Part shown: positions 1-11,417 of the stretch, one piece after another
Numbering within the stretch: position 1 is the stretch's first letter
Layout: every line of letters begins with the position of its first letter
Assembly (NCBI RefSeq): GCF_014898815.1
Contig: NW_026515445.1
Span: forward strand, 1,648,067-1,712,066
DNA: 64,000 nt
Origin: Panonychus citri
Taxonomy: Eukaryota; Arthropoda; Arachnida; Trombidiformes; Tetranychidae
Direction: 5' to 3'
Made by a program: the position numbers and the translations under genes
The notes under the pieces: generated by a model
Told to the model about the DNA's origin: nothing
Databases searched by the model: none
The model's input: only the letters and a program-made list of their open reading frames with translations

Positions 1-68
1 ACTAGAGTAAGTTATTAGAAACTCGAAGAAAAATAACAAAACATTTATTAATGACTCTTTTTGTTTAG

Positions 69-2016
69 GCTTTAACTTCAGGAGTCGCTGGTGAAAATAT
101 GACTCGACGCCTTCGAATCGCTTGCTTTACGTCTATTCTTCGCCAAGATATGTCCTGGCACGATGAAGATATTCACGCCCCTGCCCGTTTATCTACTAAA
201 TTAGCTCGAGATGCTCCAATGATCAGAGCTGCTGCTGGTTCGAGAATTGGAATTGTCATTTCTGCAGTCGTCACAATGGTCACTGGAATGGCCATTGCTT
301 ATTACTTCGGGTGGGTCTTGGCATTGGCCTTAACCGCTATGGTTCCACTGCTTCTTTTAGCTGGTAAATTGGAAATGAGTATTAGTAAAGGTGATCAGGC
401 TCAAGAAGCAGAAGAGATCGAACTTGCTGGTCGAATTGCAACAGAAGCTGTTGAAAATGTTCGCACTGTCCAATCTCTTACTCAAGAACAAACATTCTAT
501 CAACGATATTCTGACCGTCTTGCTCTTCCTTCAAAGTAACTATGATTTTCTTGTGTTTTCTTTGTTCTTCGTACAGGCCTTCTAAGGCTTTGAGTTTGAA
601 GCCACTTTTTAAACCATTGAACCACCCGTTGAATATAACCAATGAGAGATAAAGTTGACCCAGAGAATATATTCTCTCATTTGAATGATGTAGTCTCAAA
701 ATGGTCAACTGATTAGATATCAAAATTCACATTTACTTGATTATCGCTAACTGCGTGAGTGATTGTAAAAGTGGCTGCAAACTCAGAGTCTTCGGCTGTT
801 TATCTGTTCATATTATTAATTAATCATCTCTTTGGTTTCAGAAAAAACAAGAAACAAGCAATTGCTTACAGTTTCTCTTATGCATTCACTCAAAGTTTGA
901 TATTCTTTGTCTACGGAGCGGGTTTTTGTTTTGGTGCTTATCTAGTCAACATCGATGAAATGACCCCGACAAATGTTTACAGGTATAATTGAATATTGAA
1001 TGATTTCATTAGAATGTTTATCACTAATTAAATTTTCTTAGAGTATTTTTCTCAATCACAATGTCGGCCATAATGGTTGGTCAATTAACCTCAATTCTAC
1101 CGGATTACGCTCAAGCAAAACTTTCTGCTGGCCTCGTGTTCAAGATAATCGAAAGTCGATCAGCGATCGACAATTTATCACAAGATGGTCTGAGACCCGT
1201 AAGTTGAAACATGAAACATTTACAATTTCCGAATAGAATTACTTATTTTGTGTATCTCATTTCCAGAAAATCAAAGGCAAAATTTCAATTGACGACGTTT
1301 ATTTCAATTATCCAACAAGAAAAACATCTTCGGTCTTGAATGGCCTGAAAATTGAAATCGGAGCTGGTAAAACATTAGCATTAGTTGGTTCAAGTGGTTG
1401 TGGTAAAAGTACCGTTATATCTTTGATTATGCGCTATTACAATCCCGAGTCAGGGTCGATTAAAATTGATGATTATGATATTCGAGATATTAATATAATT
1501 CATTTACGAAGTCACATTGGTTTTGTTGGACAAGAACCTGTACTTTTCAGTGGTACCATCGCTTACAATATAACCTATGGTCTAGAATATCATGTCTCTC
1601 AAAGTGAGATCGAAGATGCTGCCAAACAGGCAAAGATTCATGATTTCATTCGTGATCTACCCCAAAAGTACGAGACTGTTGTCGGAGAAAGGGGAATGCT
1701 CTTGAGCGGAGGTCAAAAGCAAAGAATTGCAATCGCTCGAGCCTTGATTCGTAAGCCAAACATTTTACTTTTAGATGAAGCGACTTCCGCATTGGACTCG
1801 GTGAACGAGAAGCTTGTCCAAGAAGCGTTGGACGAAGCCAAGGAAGGACGAACTTGTATTGTTGTGGCTCATCGATTGTCAACAATTCGTAACGCTGATC
1901 AAATCGCTGTGGTTGAAAATGGTAAAATCGCCGAGATAGGAACACATGATGAATTGATAAAGAAGAAAGGATTTTATCTGCGACTAATTGAAAGACAACA
2001 ATTTGTTTCTGAATAA
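69..2016 (+). CDS. P-glycoprotein-type ABC transporter (ABCB full transporter), 3' half; 5' part lies outside the window
   Basis: Exons read as 69-535, 842-982, 1042-1198 and 1267-2016, all with GT-AG borders, giving 504 visible residues to a TAA at 2014. The first two exons encode the second transmembrane domain, including the intracellular-loop pattern TRRLRIACFTSILRQDMSWH followed by membrane segments. The last exon is nucleotide-binding domain 2: Walker A GSSGCGKST, Q-loop VGQEPVLFSG, signature LSGGQKQRIAIARAL, Walker B ILLLDEATSALD and the H-loop VAHRLST. Family knowledge: ABCB transporters use ATP to export lipophilic compounds across the plasma membrane, and in arthropods are linked to pesticide and plant-toxin efflux. 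The exon lengths 467, 141 and 157 match those of the complete paralogue at 6451-11396, so the two are tandem duplicates. This copy lacks the intron that splits NBD2 in the other. From 1477 to 2037 it is identical to the paralogue. The missing 5' half must lie upstream of base 1. Confidence 0.9.
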
Positions 2017-2037
2017 TCGCAATTAATTAATCAACAT
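1477..2037 (+). repeat. Recently homogenised ABC NBD2 tract, copy 1
   Basis: About 561 bp here read as identical to 10857-11417, covering the Q-loop to the stop codon plus some 20 bases of 3' UTR. The sequences diverge immediately at both ends: the upstream part of NBD2 differs at many codons and the 3' flanks are unrelated after the shared tcaacat. This is the signature of gene conversion or a very recent partial duplication. Confidence 0.85.
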
Positions 2038-2468
2038 CATTAATTATTCCCTTTAATGTAACATTTTTTTTTGTTTTTGATCTCAAATTATTATTAAATC
2101 AATTGTTGTAAATCTTTTAATTCAATTTGCATTTTATCAAAAACTATCGAGTTTAATTGATCATTAGAATCAATCATAAAACCGAGTAAATAATTAGCAT
2201 TTTAATCTTCATTTTTTAAGTTTTTTAATTAAACTAATCAATTTTTGATTATCTTGATAGTTGCAAACAAACAATTGATTAAAATGTTTTATAATTAATT
2301 TTTCGTTCTGGTTTTTAATTTAATTAAGTATCAAATGTTGACAACATGATGTCAATTCTGTTCGGTGTGTTATGGAAAGATGATAAAATTGATGAATTAA
2401 TTAATTGTAGAGTTTGATTAGTAACGATGAATGGCGATGATTTAAAATTAAGTTTTAATTATTTATTT

Positions 2469-5100
2469 TCAGAATGCGAAGTAATCACCAGTTGGATCTT
2501 CAACCCAAGGATAATTCTGTGGGCATTCAGTGCAAGTGTGTAGACGAATCGTTTCTCCAGGCAATTCCCTCGAGGTCAAAGCGCATTGATTTGGTAAACT
2601 ACAATAAGGTTGACCTTTGACTTCGCACTTTTCCTTCCAAGGAGCGAAATCGTTGATTTTGGTAAGTTCAGTTGGCGATTGCATCCATTGTAGAACTTGA
2701 GTCATTGTAACGAAGAAAACGTCTTTTTTCTCTAGCATTTCGTCGATCCATTGAATGAAAGCATCGAGATATTCGGGTGTTGTTTTGAGCCACGAGGCGT
2801 GGAAGTAAAGTCCTAATGGAGCTCGATTAGTTTTGTAATGACGATCGAAGTTGTGATTCAGGAAATTGTAAAATTGTTCTCCTGAAATGATGTTGGTACA
2901 AGAATCAACCATAGCACATCCTGATAGTTCTTCGTCAAATTTGGGATCATCTCGACGATCGAGTTCGTTCATGACCATTTCCCAAACTGCGTGGGATCGG
3001 GTTGGACAATTTTGACCATTTCCGTGGCATTTGTGGGGCATACGGAAGTATAAAGTGTAAGGCCAAAGAGGAGGGTTCGAAAGTGGTGCAGTGATTGATG
3101 AGTCATACAAAAAGGCTTGTTCTTCCATCATGAAGAATTGATTATTGCCACCAACTCTTAAATATGGAGCACGAACACCAACAATTGAATTGTCGGTTAT
3201 GTTGGCAAACTTTTCGATGATCAAACGAACACCAGCCATTTCTTTGGCCCAAGTTTCGACCGATGCTTCAGACCAATACTTCTCATCGTTTTTATGAGTA
3301 ATCGAATGAGCTGAGATTTCATGTCCTCGTCTGTGAACTTCCTGAACTGCGGAATAGTTTGTGTACTTGTGGGACACAAAGAAAGTCGATTTTATCGAAC
3401 AACCATTTGGATTGTTTCTTCCTTCTTTGAAAAGCTTCTCGTAAACATCGATATTGTTGTTGTTTATCGCTCCATCAAAAGTGATCATAACCATTTGAGG
3501 TGTGTTGGCTGGTTCAAGTCGAGCAGGTATTTGGGTGCCATCAGCTGAACAGAAACAATCAGGGAGGACACATTGACTCTGATCACAGGGTGGGGCTCGA
3601 TTTGGATCTTTATCCACAGCTGATTAGTAGGAATGGGTGGATAATGAAAGATAAAAGAAGATAAATTGTGAGAGAAACCGGTAATCGTACTCAACTTAAA
3701 GTGACCTGATTTCGAGTGATGAAGTTAAACTATACCCGGTGTATCATGAGTAAGTAATTGAAAGTAAAATTGACCTGATCTCGATTTTTATACAAAAGAG
3801 GATGAAGATGATACTAATGACGAGGAATCAAGATTAATTGCTTTCCACTTTAGATCAAACCTTAGTCTCAAAAGAAATCAATTAATCTAAATTAATTCCA
3901 AAATGGTAATTTATGAATTTCTTTCTTCTCGTTTCTACCCTGTATCTTCATCTTCATCTTTCTGAATTTGTGTGTGTGTGTCAATACGTGCCAATTGTTT
4001 GGGTTTTGCAAATTAAACGATGAAGAGAAAGAGACACACCTTGATGATGATGTGATTCAATCATCACATCATCAGTTGATTTAATTACATTTTAGATTTA
4101 GAAAGATGATTAATATTCATTGTGTTTACTTACTACAAGCGTTTTCATCAGACCCATCAGGACAATCGGGTGTCCCGTCACAGAACTTTTCCTTCTCGAT
4201 ACAGTCCTTATTACCACAGGCTAACTTTCCTTCGTCACAAATTGGTGAGTCTGTCGCGAGAAGAGGTGTCGCTAATCGAGGTTCTGTAATTAAAAATTAG
4301 ATTCTAATTAGAGTCGTGAAATCTCATCGTTGAGCATTTGGGTTGATCAATTGATTCAAAGTCGAATGACTTTAAACAGATACATGTATCACTAATGTCC
4401 AATAGTCGAGTAAACAAATAACGGTAACTGCTGATTCTAAATTTAGTTTTTCCATTCATCATGGATCAGTTTCAATAACCAACGATTACTGCAAACAAAT
4501 GACTTTAAATTTAGAAGCGAAATAAATTATATGATTAATGATCGCATCACTATTCATTTAATCATAATTGCTCTTTTTCATTTGATCTGTTTTGTCGTCA
4601 GTCCAAAAGTTTTTTCTCATCTTAATCTCAAGTTGAATGCACTCAAAGTGCTGATGAAAGCGGAAGGATTAGTTGAATTGATCGAAAAAAAGATGACTTG
4701 TTATTTCAGGAAACGGACATTTAACTTACTCTCTAATTGCCCACAGTTTTTCACATTTGTTTTCCAATCACAGGTCTGTCTTTCGATATCAAAAGCAAGT
4801 CCCGATGGACATCGTAAGGCCAATAATCCTTGCACGGAGCATCGAACGACATCTCGACAATCGTCGTCGGTAGTTAGACGAAAGTATTCCGACGGTGGGC
4901 GACCTTTACATAGTTCGGCCTCGTTTTCGTTTTCAATTTGACGCTTTTTGATCGATTTGATTGAAATACTCGAACCTGAATGACGATTAGAACAAAATTG
5001 TATGAAAACATCGAATAAAATTTAAAATTAAACACAAACACTTACATAAATTTACAACAATTAATAGAATTAAGCCTAAAGACAATATTTTGTCCATCAT
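2469..5100 (-). CDS. CDA1: Chitin deacetylase, group I (CDA1/serpentine-like)
   Basis: Four exons on the minus strand, 5100-5046, 4975-4730, 4283-4134 and 3619-2469, join in frame to 533 residues. Exon 1 is a signal peptide (MMDKILSLGLILLIVV). Exon 2 holds a CBM14 (peritrophin-A) chitin-binding domain with its six cysteines. Exon 3 is an LDL-receptor class A module ending DGTPDCPDGSDENAC. Exon 4 is the polysaccharide deacetylase domain, with GHEISAHSITH supplying the HxxxH metal-binding pair and RAPYLRVGGNNQF as a further family motif. This domain order is that of arthropod group I CDAs, secreted enzymes that deacetylate cuticular and tracheal chitin. Motif 1 reads TFDGA, where active family members usually have TFDD, so the second Asp is replaced by Gly; activity may be altered. 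It is transcribed divergently from the ABC gene starting near 6451. The start is the first ATG of an ATGATG pair. Confidence 0.9.
3620..4133 (-). other. Intron between the LDLa and catalytic exons of the chitin deacetylase gene
   Basis: It is bounded by a GTAAGT donor and a CAG acceptor on the minus strand. I see no coding potential, only AT-rich sequence with a short TG repeat near 3970. Confidence 0.8.
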
Positions 5101-6450
5101 GAAGGAAACGTAAGCAAAGAAACAAATGAAATCACAATGAAATAAATTTGATGGTGTAAAGAATCATAAACTGCGTTGATCATCCGGATCGGATGATGAT
5201 CAAGAAATGAGCAATTTAGGGAGCGAACGTGCGAGTGAGTACACGAGAGAGATGAGTTTGATGATAAAAATTAGAACAGCAACACAAAAAAGTGCGATAA
5301 GAAAGAGATCAGAACGGTTTGTGTTGGTGTTTATTTTGAGAACGTGGGAACTTAACCTCATTTTCGGGTAAAAGCTCAGCCAAAGTTGAATTTGTTATGC
5401 CAAAAGAAACGCAATTTAGCTTTACACCTCTACTCATCAGAGGGAAACCCGAATACGATAGATAAACATGTAGGTTCAATTTGAATCGAATGTAAATTTT
5501 GTAAGAAATTCTAATTTTCTATTTGATTGTTTTTAATAATAAGAAGACGAAAAGATTATCGAATAAAATAAATGAAAATAAATAAAAACGAAATAATATT
5601 AAGATGGAAATTAATGAGGATAGAGAATAAGAAATTCGAAATATTGAATCGCCTTAATTTCTGACAAATAGTAAAGTAAGCGGACAAATGACCTCGTAAT
5701 GGACTGACAGTAATTCTAGAAACAAGTACAATCTCTTGGTAAGTAAAACCTGATTCCTCGTTCACATGCACTTGTAAGAAGAACCAGAAAACCGGATTCA
5801 TCCGTTTAAGAGAATCTTCGTAATCCACTGCTTATCCTTTTTTCTTTTTCTTTTTCTTTTTTTCGTTTTTTTGCTTAATCTCAAACGGTTTTAATTGAGA
5901 AAAGAAAAAGAAAAAGAAAAAGAGAAGGAGAAGGAAAAAAGAAAAGTATTAATTGAATTGAGATCATAAGGATCGATTAATTTATGCACTAGACGTGAGA
6001 CAATTGGAAAGCTCCAATTGTCGACAATTAGAGTCGCTGGAGTAAAGTAAATGCAACTGGTGAACTTGTCAATTGGTTTGATTGGGTTGAAAGTCACAAG
6101 ATTAGAAATGAAAGTCAAGTAAATCGAGTGGACAATCAATGGAAAGATTGACCATTTGAAAAGAGTTAATTGGATCATCTCAGTTTATTGGTCTAATCAT
6201 CAATTTATCTTTGGTTAACTTTAAGTAAAGTTTCAGGTTCCACAGGTAAACAGGTAAGAAGGTAAAGCAAAACCTGTTTTCTTTCGTCTTTGGATTAACA
6301 AGTCAAGAGATTGAGACATTTTCTTTCTGTTTCTTGTCGTAAATGTTTCATTTTCATTTTATTCAGTTTTGTCTTTGGTCAGTCAATCAGCTAATTAGTG
6401 ATGGTCAAGGATATCGAACGGAAACTATTGAGGTCAGAGTGGATCTGAAT
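5101..6450. other. Divergent intergenic region between the chitin deacetylase and ABC transporter genes
   Basis: The stretch between two divergently transcribed genes probably holds both promoters and 5' UTRs. The only structure I can support is the polypyrimidine/polypurine inverted repeat at 5836-5946. Short open frames in it have no recognisable protein features. Confidence 0.6.
5836..5946. repeat. Polypyrimidine then polypurine inverted repeat
   Basis: A run of (CTTTTT)n-like pyrimidines at about 5836-5872 is followed after roughly 24 bases by a run of (AAAAAG)n-like purines at about 5897-5946. The two are complementary, giving a potential long A:T-rich stem. It lies between two divergent genes. 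Confidence 0.7.
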
Positions 6451-9400
6451 ATGGTTCATTTAATCGCTCAATCAGTTATAGTGGGTGAGTGGAAATTGTC
6501 ATTGCTTGTTCCTTTTATTATTATTATTCTAACAATTGATCTTTAATTGTCTTTAATTTCTTTAATTTTCTTCCATCGTCTTGCATCTCCTTTAATTCAG
6601 TCTTAAAACAGGAAAATCTTCGATCGATGTCGACAAAGTCTCCAAACCCGCCGCTGCTCCTAGTGTGTCCATTTTGAGCTTAGTAAGATCAATTAATTTC
6701 TTACCACGTTGTTTTCTTCATCGACTGACCAATTTTACTTTTCCCTTTTCCTTTTCTCTCTTGTGTATTAACAGTTTAGATTTGGTACTTGTTATGATTG
6801 GGTTCTTATTGTGATCGGAACTTTGGCCGCGAGTTTCAATGGAATAGCGAGACCTATGATGGCCATTGTGTTCGGCCGAATGACTGATGCTTTTCTTACA
6901 GTTGATTCAGGCAATGAAAGTGCTCCCAGTGCGAATATTGTGAATGACACTCTTTCCAGTTTCTTTTATCATCATAATGATAATCAAAGGAATTTCGGTT
7001 CAAGTTTTCACCATTCGCAAGAATCGGTTAGTGCGAGTACTGATTCCACTTCCTTCCAATCAGGATATGGAAGCATAATGTATGGATACGCTTTGTATTA
7101 TGTCTACTTTGGGTTCGCAGTTTTTTTTGCTTCTGTTTTACAGGTAAGTTAACGATTTCATCACATCTTCGAGTTTTTGTCATCTTCTATTCTATAATTC
7201 CGGGTGGTTGATGATACTTTCACCTTTTCACAAACTGTTAGTACGCGGCTTGGCAGTATACCTGTGAGAGACAAATCCATAGGATTAAGAAGCTCTTCTT
7301 GAGACAAGTTCTTCGTCAAGACATCGGCTGGTTCGACGCTCATAAATCGGGTGAATTCACGTCTCAATTGAATGAGTAAGTTTACAATTCTTTCCGCTAT
7401 CGAAAAATTATTACAATTCTTCCCTTCTTAGTGACATTGAGCGAATTCGTGATGGCATCGGAAGTAAATTAAGTTTATTTCTCGTTTCAATTACTGGATT
7501 TCTTGGTGGATATATAATTGGATTTGTTGAAAGTTTACAATTAACTTTAGCTCTCATTTTCATCGCTCCTTTTTTACTTTATTCCACTTACTACAAATGG
7601 ACTGTGAGTTTTTCATTATTGGGAACATTTAGAGAATCTTAATTGTAACAATTTCTTTAATCTCCCAGTATTATGCTAAGTCGACATCCAAGGAACAAGA
7701 AGAATATGCTTCGATTTCTGCAATAGCAGAGGAGATATTTTCCAGCATCAAAACTGTTTGGTCGCTTTGTGGTCAGAAATACGAGATTGAAAGGTACAGA
7801 CAAATGTTGGAAGAATCTAGTAAAATGTTGAGTCGCAAATACTTTATCACTGGAATTACCTTTGGATTCGATAACATTATTTTGTATCTTTCATATGCTT
7901 TTGCTTATTGGTAAGTTTTGAAAATTTCAAGAAATAAAAGGTTATTAACAGGTCGTGTTTTTCAGGTATGGAGCTAATCTTGTCTTGAGCGGAGTGATAA
8001 CTCCTGGTTCGATCTTCATCATTTTCTTGTCCGTCATCATGGGCTCAATGTTACTTGGCAATGCGATGCCAAATTTGAATGATGTGGCGACGGCCAAAGG
8101 ATCGGCTGGAACAATTTTCAATATAATTGAAAGAGTAAGTGATTCTCATCGGGTTTGTTTTCTCAATAATAAAGCTTATTTCCGTATCAGGAACCAGCGA
8201 TTGATTCATATTCTGGAACTGGAAAAGTAATAGAGGAGCCGATAACTGAAATTAAATTCGAACAAGTGAATTTCTTCTATCCAACAAGACCAAATGTTCA
8301 AGTTTTGTTTAATTTCAACCTTGAGATGAAATCTGGTGAAAGTGTCGCTCTTTGTGGTGGAAGTGGCTCTGGAAAATCAACAATTGTGGCCTTGCTTCAA
8401 AGATTCTATGACCCCACGAGTGGAAGGGTAACTATTTCTCGCTGAGTATTACTTGACTTTGACTCTCTTTATACTTTACTTAATTTACTTATTATTAATA
8501 ATTTGTTGTCGATTTCCAATTTAATAGATTACTGTTAATGGAGTTGATATTCGTGAATTAAATTTAAATTGGTGGAGATCCCAAATTGGTATCGTTAGTC
8601 AAGAAGCTGTTTTGTTCAGTGGAACCATTCGAGAGAATATCGCTCTTGGTACTACAAATGCCGCTTTCGATGAGATTGTCCGAGCCGCTAAAAAGGCAAA
8701 CGCTCATGCGTTCATCAAGGCTCTTCCCGCTGGATATGATACACTGGTGGGGGAAAGAGGAGCTCAATTGTCTGGTGGTCAGAAGCAAAGGATCGCCATT
8801 GCTCGATCGATAATTGGAAATCCAAAGCTACTTTTACTGGACGAAGCTACATCGGCATTGGACACGGTCAATGAGCAAGTTGTTCAAAAGGCATTGGATA
8901 AGGCACGAAAAGGAAGGATAACTTTGATTGTCGCTCATCGATTGTCGACCATTAAAGATGCAGATTTAATTTGTGCAATGGAATCTGGTCGAATGGTGGA
9001 AAAGGGTAAACATGATCAACTGGTGGAAACTAAAGGATTATATCATAAACTAATCACTAATCAAACGTTTGCTGATGAACGAGTGGTCAGCGATCAACAA
9101 GCATCTCAAGAAGCAGATTTTTCCATTTCATCGCCGAAGTCTTTAGCATCTCGAATGTCATTCTCTCAACACTCGATGTCTACAATATTCTCGCATGGAA
9201 AAACACAAGTTGTCGAAGCCGAAGGAGAAGTTTTCGAGCTTCCATCGAACAGCAAAATCATGCGATGGTGTTGGTACAAATGGGACAAATTCCTGTTACT
9301 GGGTTACATTTTTTCTGCTTCTTGTCTTGGATTAGTTATGCCCTTTTTCGCTGTGATTTTCGCCAGTGTTGCTCAGGTAAAATCTCACGAAAACGAACGT

Positions 9401-11396
9401 TTAATATTCTTACTAATTTGATTATGTTTTTCAGTCTTTCGATCAAGATGCTTCAGGAATTTTAGAATCCGCAAAGTTTTGGGCTTGGATGTTTGTCATT
9501 CTCGCAGTGCTTAATTTCACGAGTCACTTTTTCAGGGTAAGTCTGTTTGTCTTGAATTTTCATTCATTTTTTACCTGAATTTATTTTTCTTTCAGATAAT
9601 TTGCTCTGATAATTTAGCTGAACATGTCGTTAGACGACTCAGAGTAGCCGCTTATACAAATGTGCTTCGTCAAGATCAAAGTTGGCACGACCAAGAGATT
9701 CATTCTCCCGCTCGAATATCGTCGAAACTCGCTCGTGATGCACCAATGATTCGAGCTGCTGCTGGTCAACGTTCTGGCCTCTTACTATGTTGTATCGTCG
9801 CTCTGGTGGCTGGTCTTGGAATAGCCTTTTACTATGGATGGATATTAGCATCGGCCTTATCACTTATTCTTCCTGTTCTTCTACTTGCAAGTCGATTGGA
9901 GTTTCGTATTAACCATGGACGTAATTTGAAACAAGCCGATGAAATGGCTGATGCTGGACGAATCGCTACCGAAGTGATTGCCAATGTTAGAACTGTGCAA
10001 TCACTTAGTAAAGAGAAATACTTTTGCGACAAATTTAATCAAATTCTTGAAACTAGTGTAAAGTAAGTCTTGACTCGACTTTCCAAGTCCAAAGATCTGA
10101 TTCTTTTTTATATTAATCCAAATCTTAGGAAAAACAAGAAAACTGCGATCGTGAGTAGTTTCGCTTATGGTTTCACTCAAAGTTTGTTATTCTTTGTTTA
10201 TGCTGCTGGATTTTACCTCGGTGCTTATCTAGTGACCTTGGGACTAACTTCGGCCCCTGACGTTTACAAGTGAGTTTGGTTTTCACGCTTTATTAAGCTG
10301 CTTTGTTTCCAAAGGAATATTAATTGTTGATTTAATTTCAGAGTTTTCTTTGCCATGACAATGACTGCTGGATATGTCGGTGTGCTCACCACAGTTTATC
10401 CTGATTACACTCAAGCTAAATTATCGGCAGGATTAGTCTTCCAGTTGATTGAAACTCGTTCAAATATTGACAATCTTTCAGAAGAGGGACTCAAGCCTGT
10501 AAGTTTTTATCATCATCTTTATAGATTAACATGTTAATATGAATTCATATGCAATTTTTCAGGCGATTCTTGGAAACATTTCAGTGACTGATGTTTACTT
10601 CAGTTATCCAACACGTAGAGCAGTACCTGTTTTATCTGGATTGAATGTCAGCGTTAAAGCAGGACAAACTCTCGCACTCGTTGGAGAGAGTGGTTGTGGT
10701 AAAAGTACCTTGATACAAATTTTGATGCGTTTTTATGACCCCGATTCTGGATTAATTGTAAGAAATATCAAGAATTTATAGATATTGATCGTTATCAATT
10801 AATCATACTTATAATATTAATTGTGTGCATTTTTGATACAGAAATTTGATGGAACCGATATTCGAGATATTAATATAATTCATTTACGAAGTCACATTGG
10901 TTTTGTTGGACAAGAACCTGTACTTTTCAGTGGTACCATCGCTTACAATATAACCTATGGTCTAGAATATCATGTCTCTCAAAGTGAGATCGAAGATGCT
11001 GCCAAACAGGCAAAGATTCATGATTTCATTCGTGATCTACCCCAAAAGTACGAGACTGTTGTCGGAGAAAGGGGAATGCTCTTGAGCGGAGGTCAAAAGC
11101 AAAGAATTGCAATCGCTCGAGCCTTGATTCGTAAGCCAAACATTTTACTTTTAGATGAAGCGACTTCCGCATTGGACTCGGTGAACGAGAAGCTTGTCCA
11201 AGAAGCGTTGGACGAAGCCAAGGAAGGACGAACTTGTATTGTTGTGGCTCATCGATTGTCAACAATTCGTAACGCTGATCAAATCGCTGTGGTTGAAAAT
11301 GGTAAAATCGCCGAGATAGGAACACATGATGAATTGATAAAGAAGAAAGGATTTTATCTGCGACTAATTGAAAGACAACAATTTGTTTCTGAATAA
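6451..11396 (+). CDS. P-glycoprotein-type ABC transporter (ABCB full transporter), complete
   Basis: Fifteen exons join in frame: 6451-6484, 6612-6682, 6775-7143, 7242-7375, 7432-7603, 7669-7910, 7966-8134, 8191-8427, 8528-9376, 9435-9536, 9596-10062, 10129-10269, 10342-10498, 10563-10757 and 10842-11396. The product is about 1,297 residues, a normal length for this family. The order is TMD1, NBD1 (Walker A GGSGSGKST, signature LSGGQKQRIAIARSI, Walker B LLLLDEATSALD, VAHRLST), a linker of about 80 residues, TMD2, then NBD2 (GESGCGKST, LSGGQKQRIAIARAL). All ATP-site motifs are intact. The predicted role is ATP-driven export of hydrophobic compounds at the plasma membrane. The first exon is the weakest call: the ATG at 6451 was chosen because it splices in frame into the N-terminal cytosolic segment. 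It is a tandem paralogue of 69-2016, and its last exon is identical to that copy. Confidence 0.9.
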
Positions 11397-11417
11397 TCGC
11401 AATTAATTAATCAACAT
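10857..11417 (+). repeat. Recently homogenised ABC NBD2 tract, copy 2
   Basis: The counterpart of 1477-2037, identical by eye over about 561 bp. It starts 15 bases into the last exon, just downstream of an intron (10758-10841) that the other copy lacks, and ends just past the stop codon. Confidence 0.85.
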
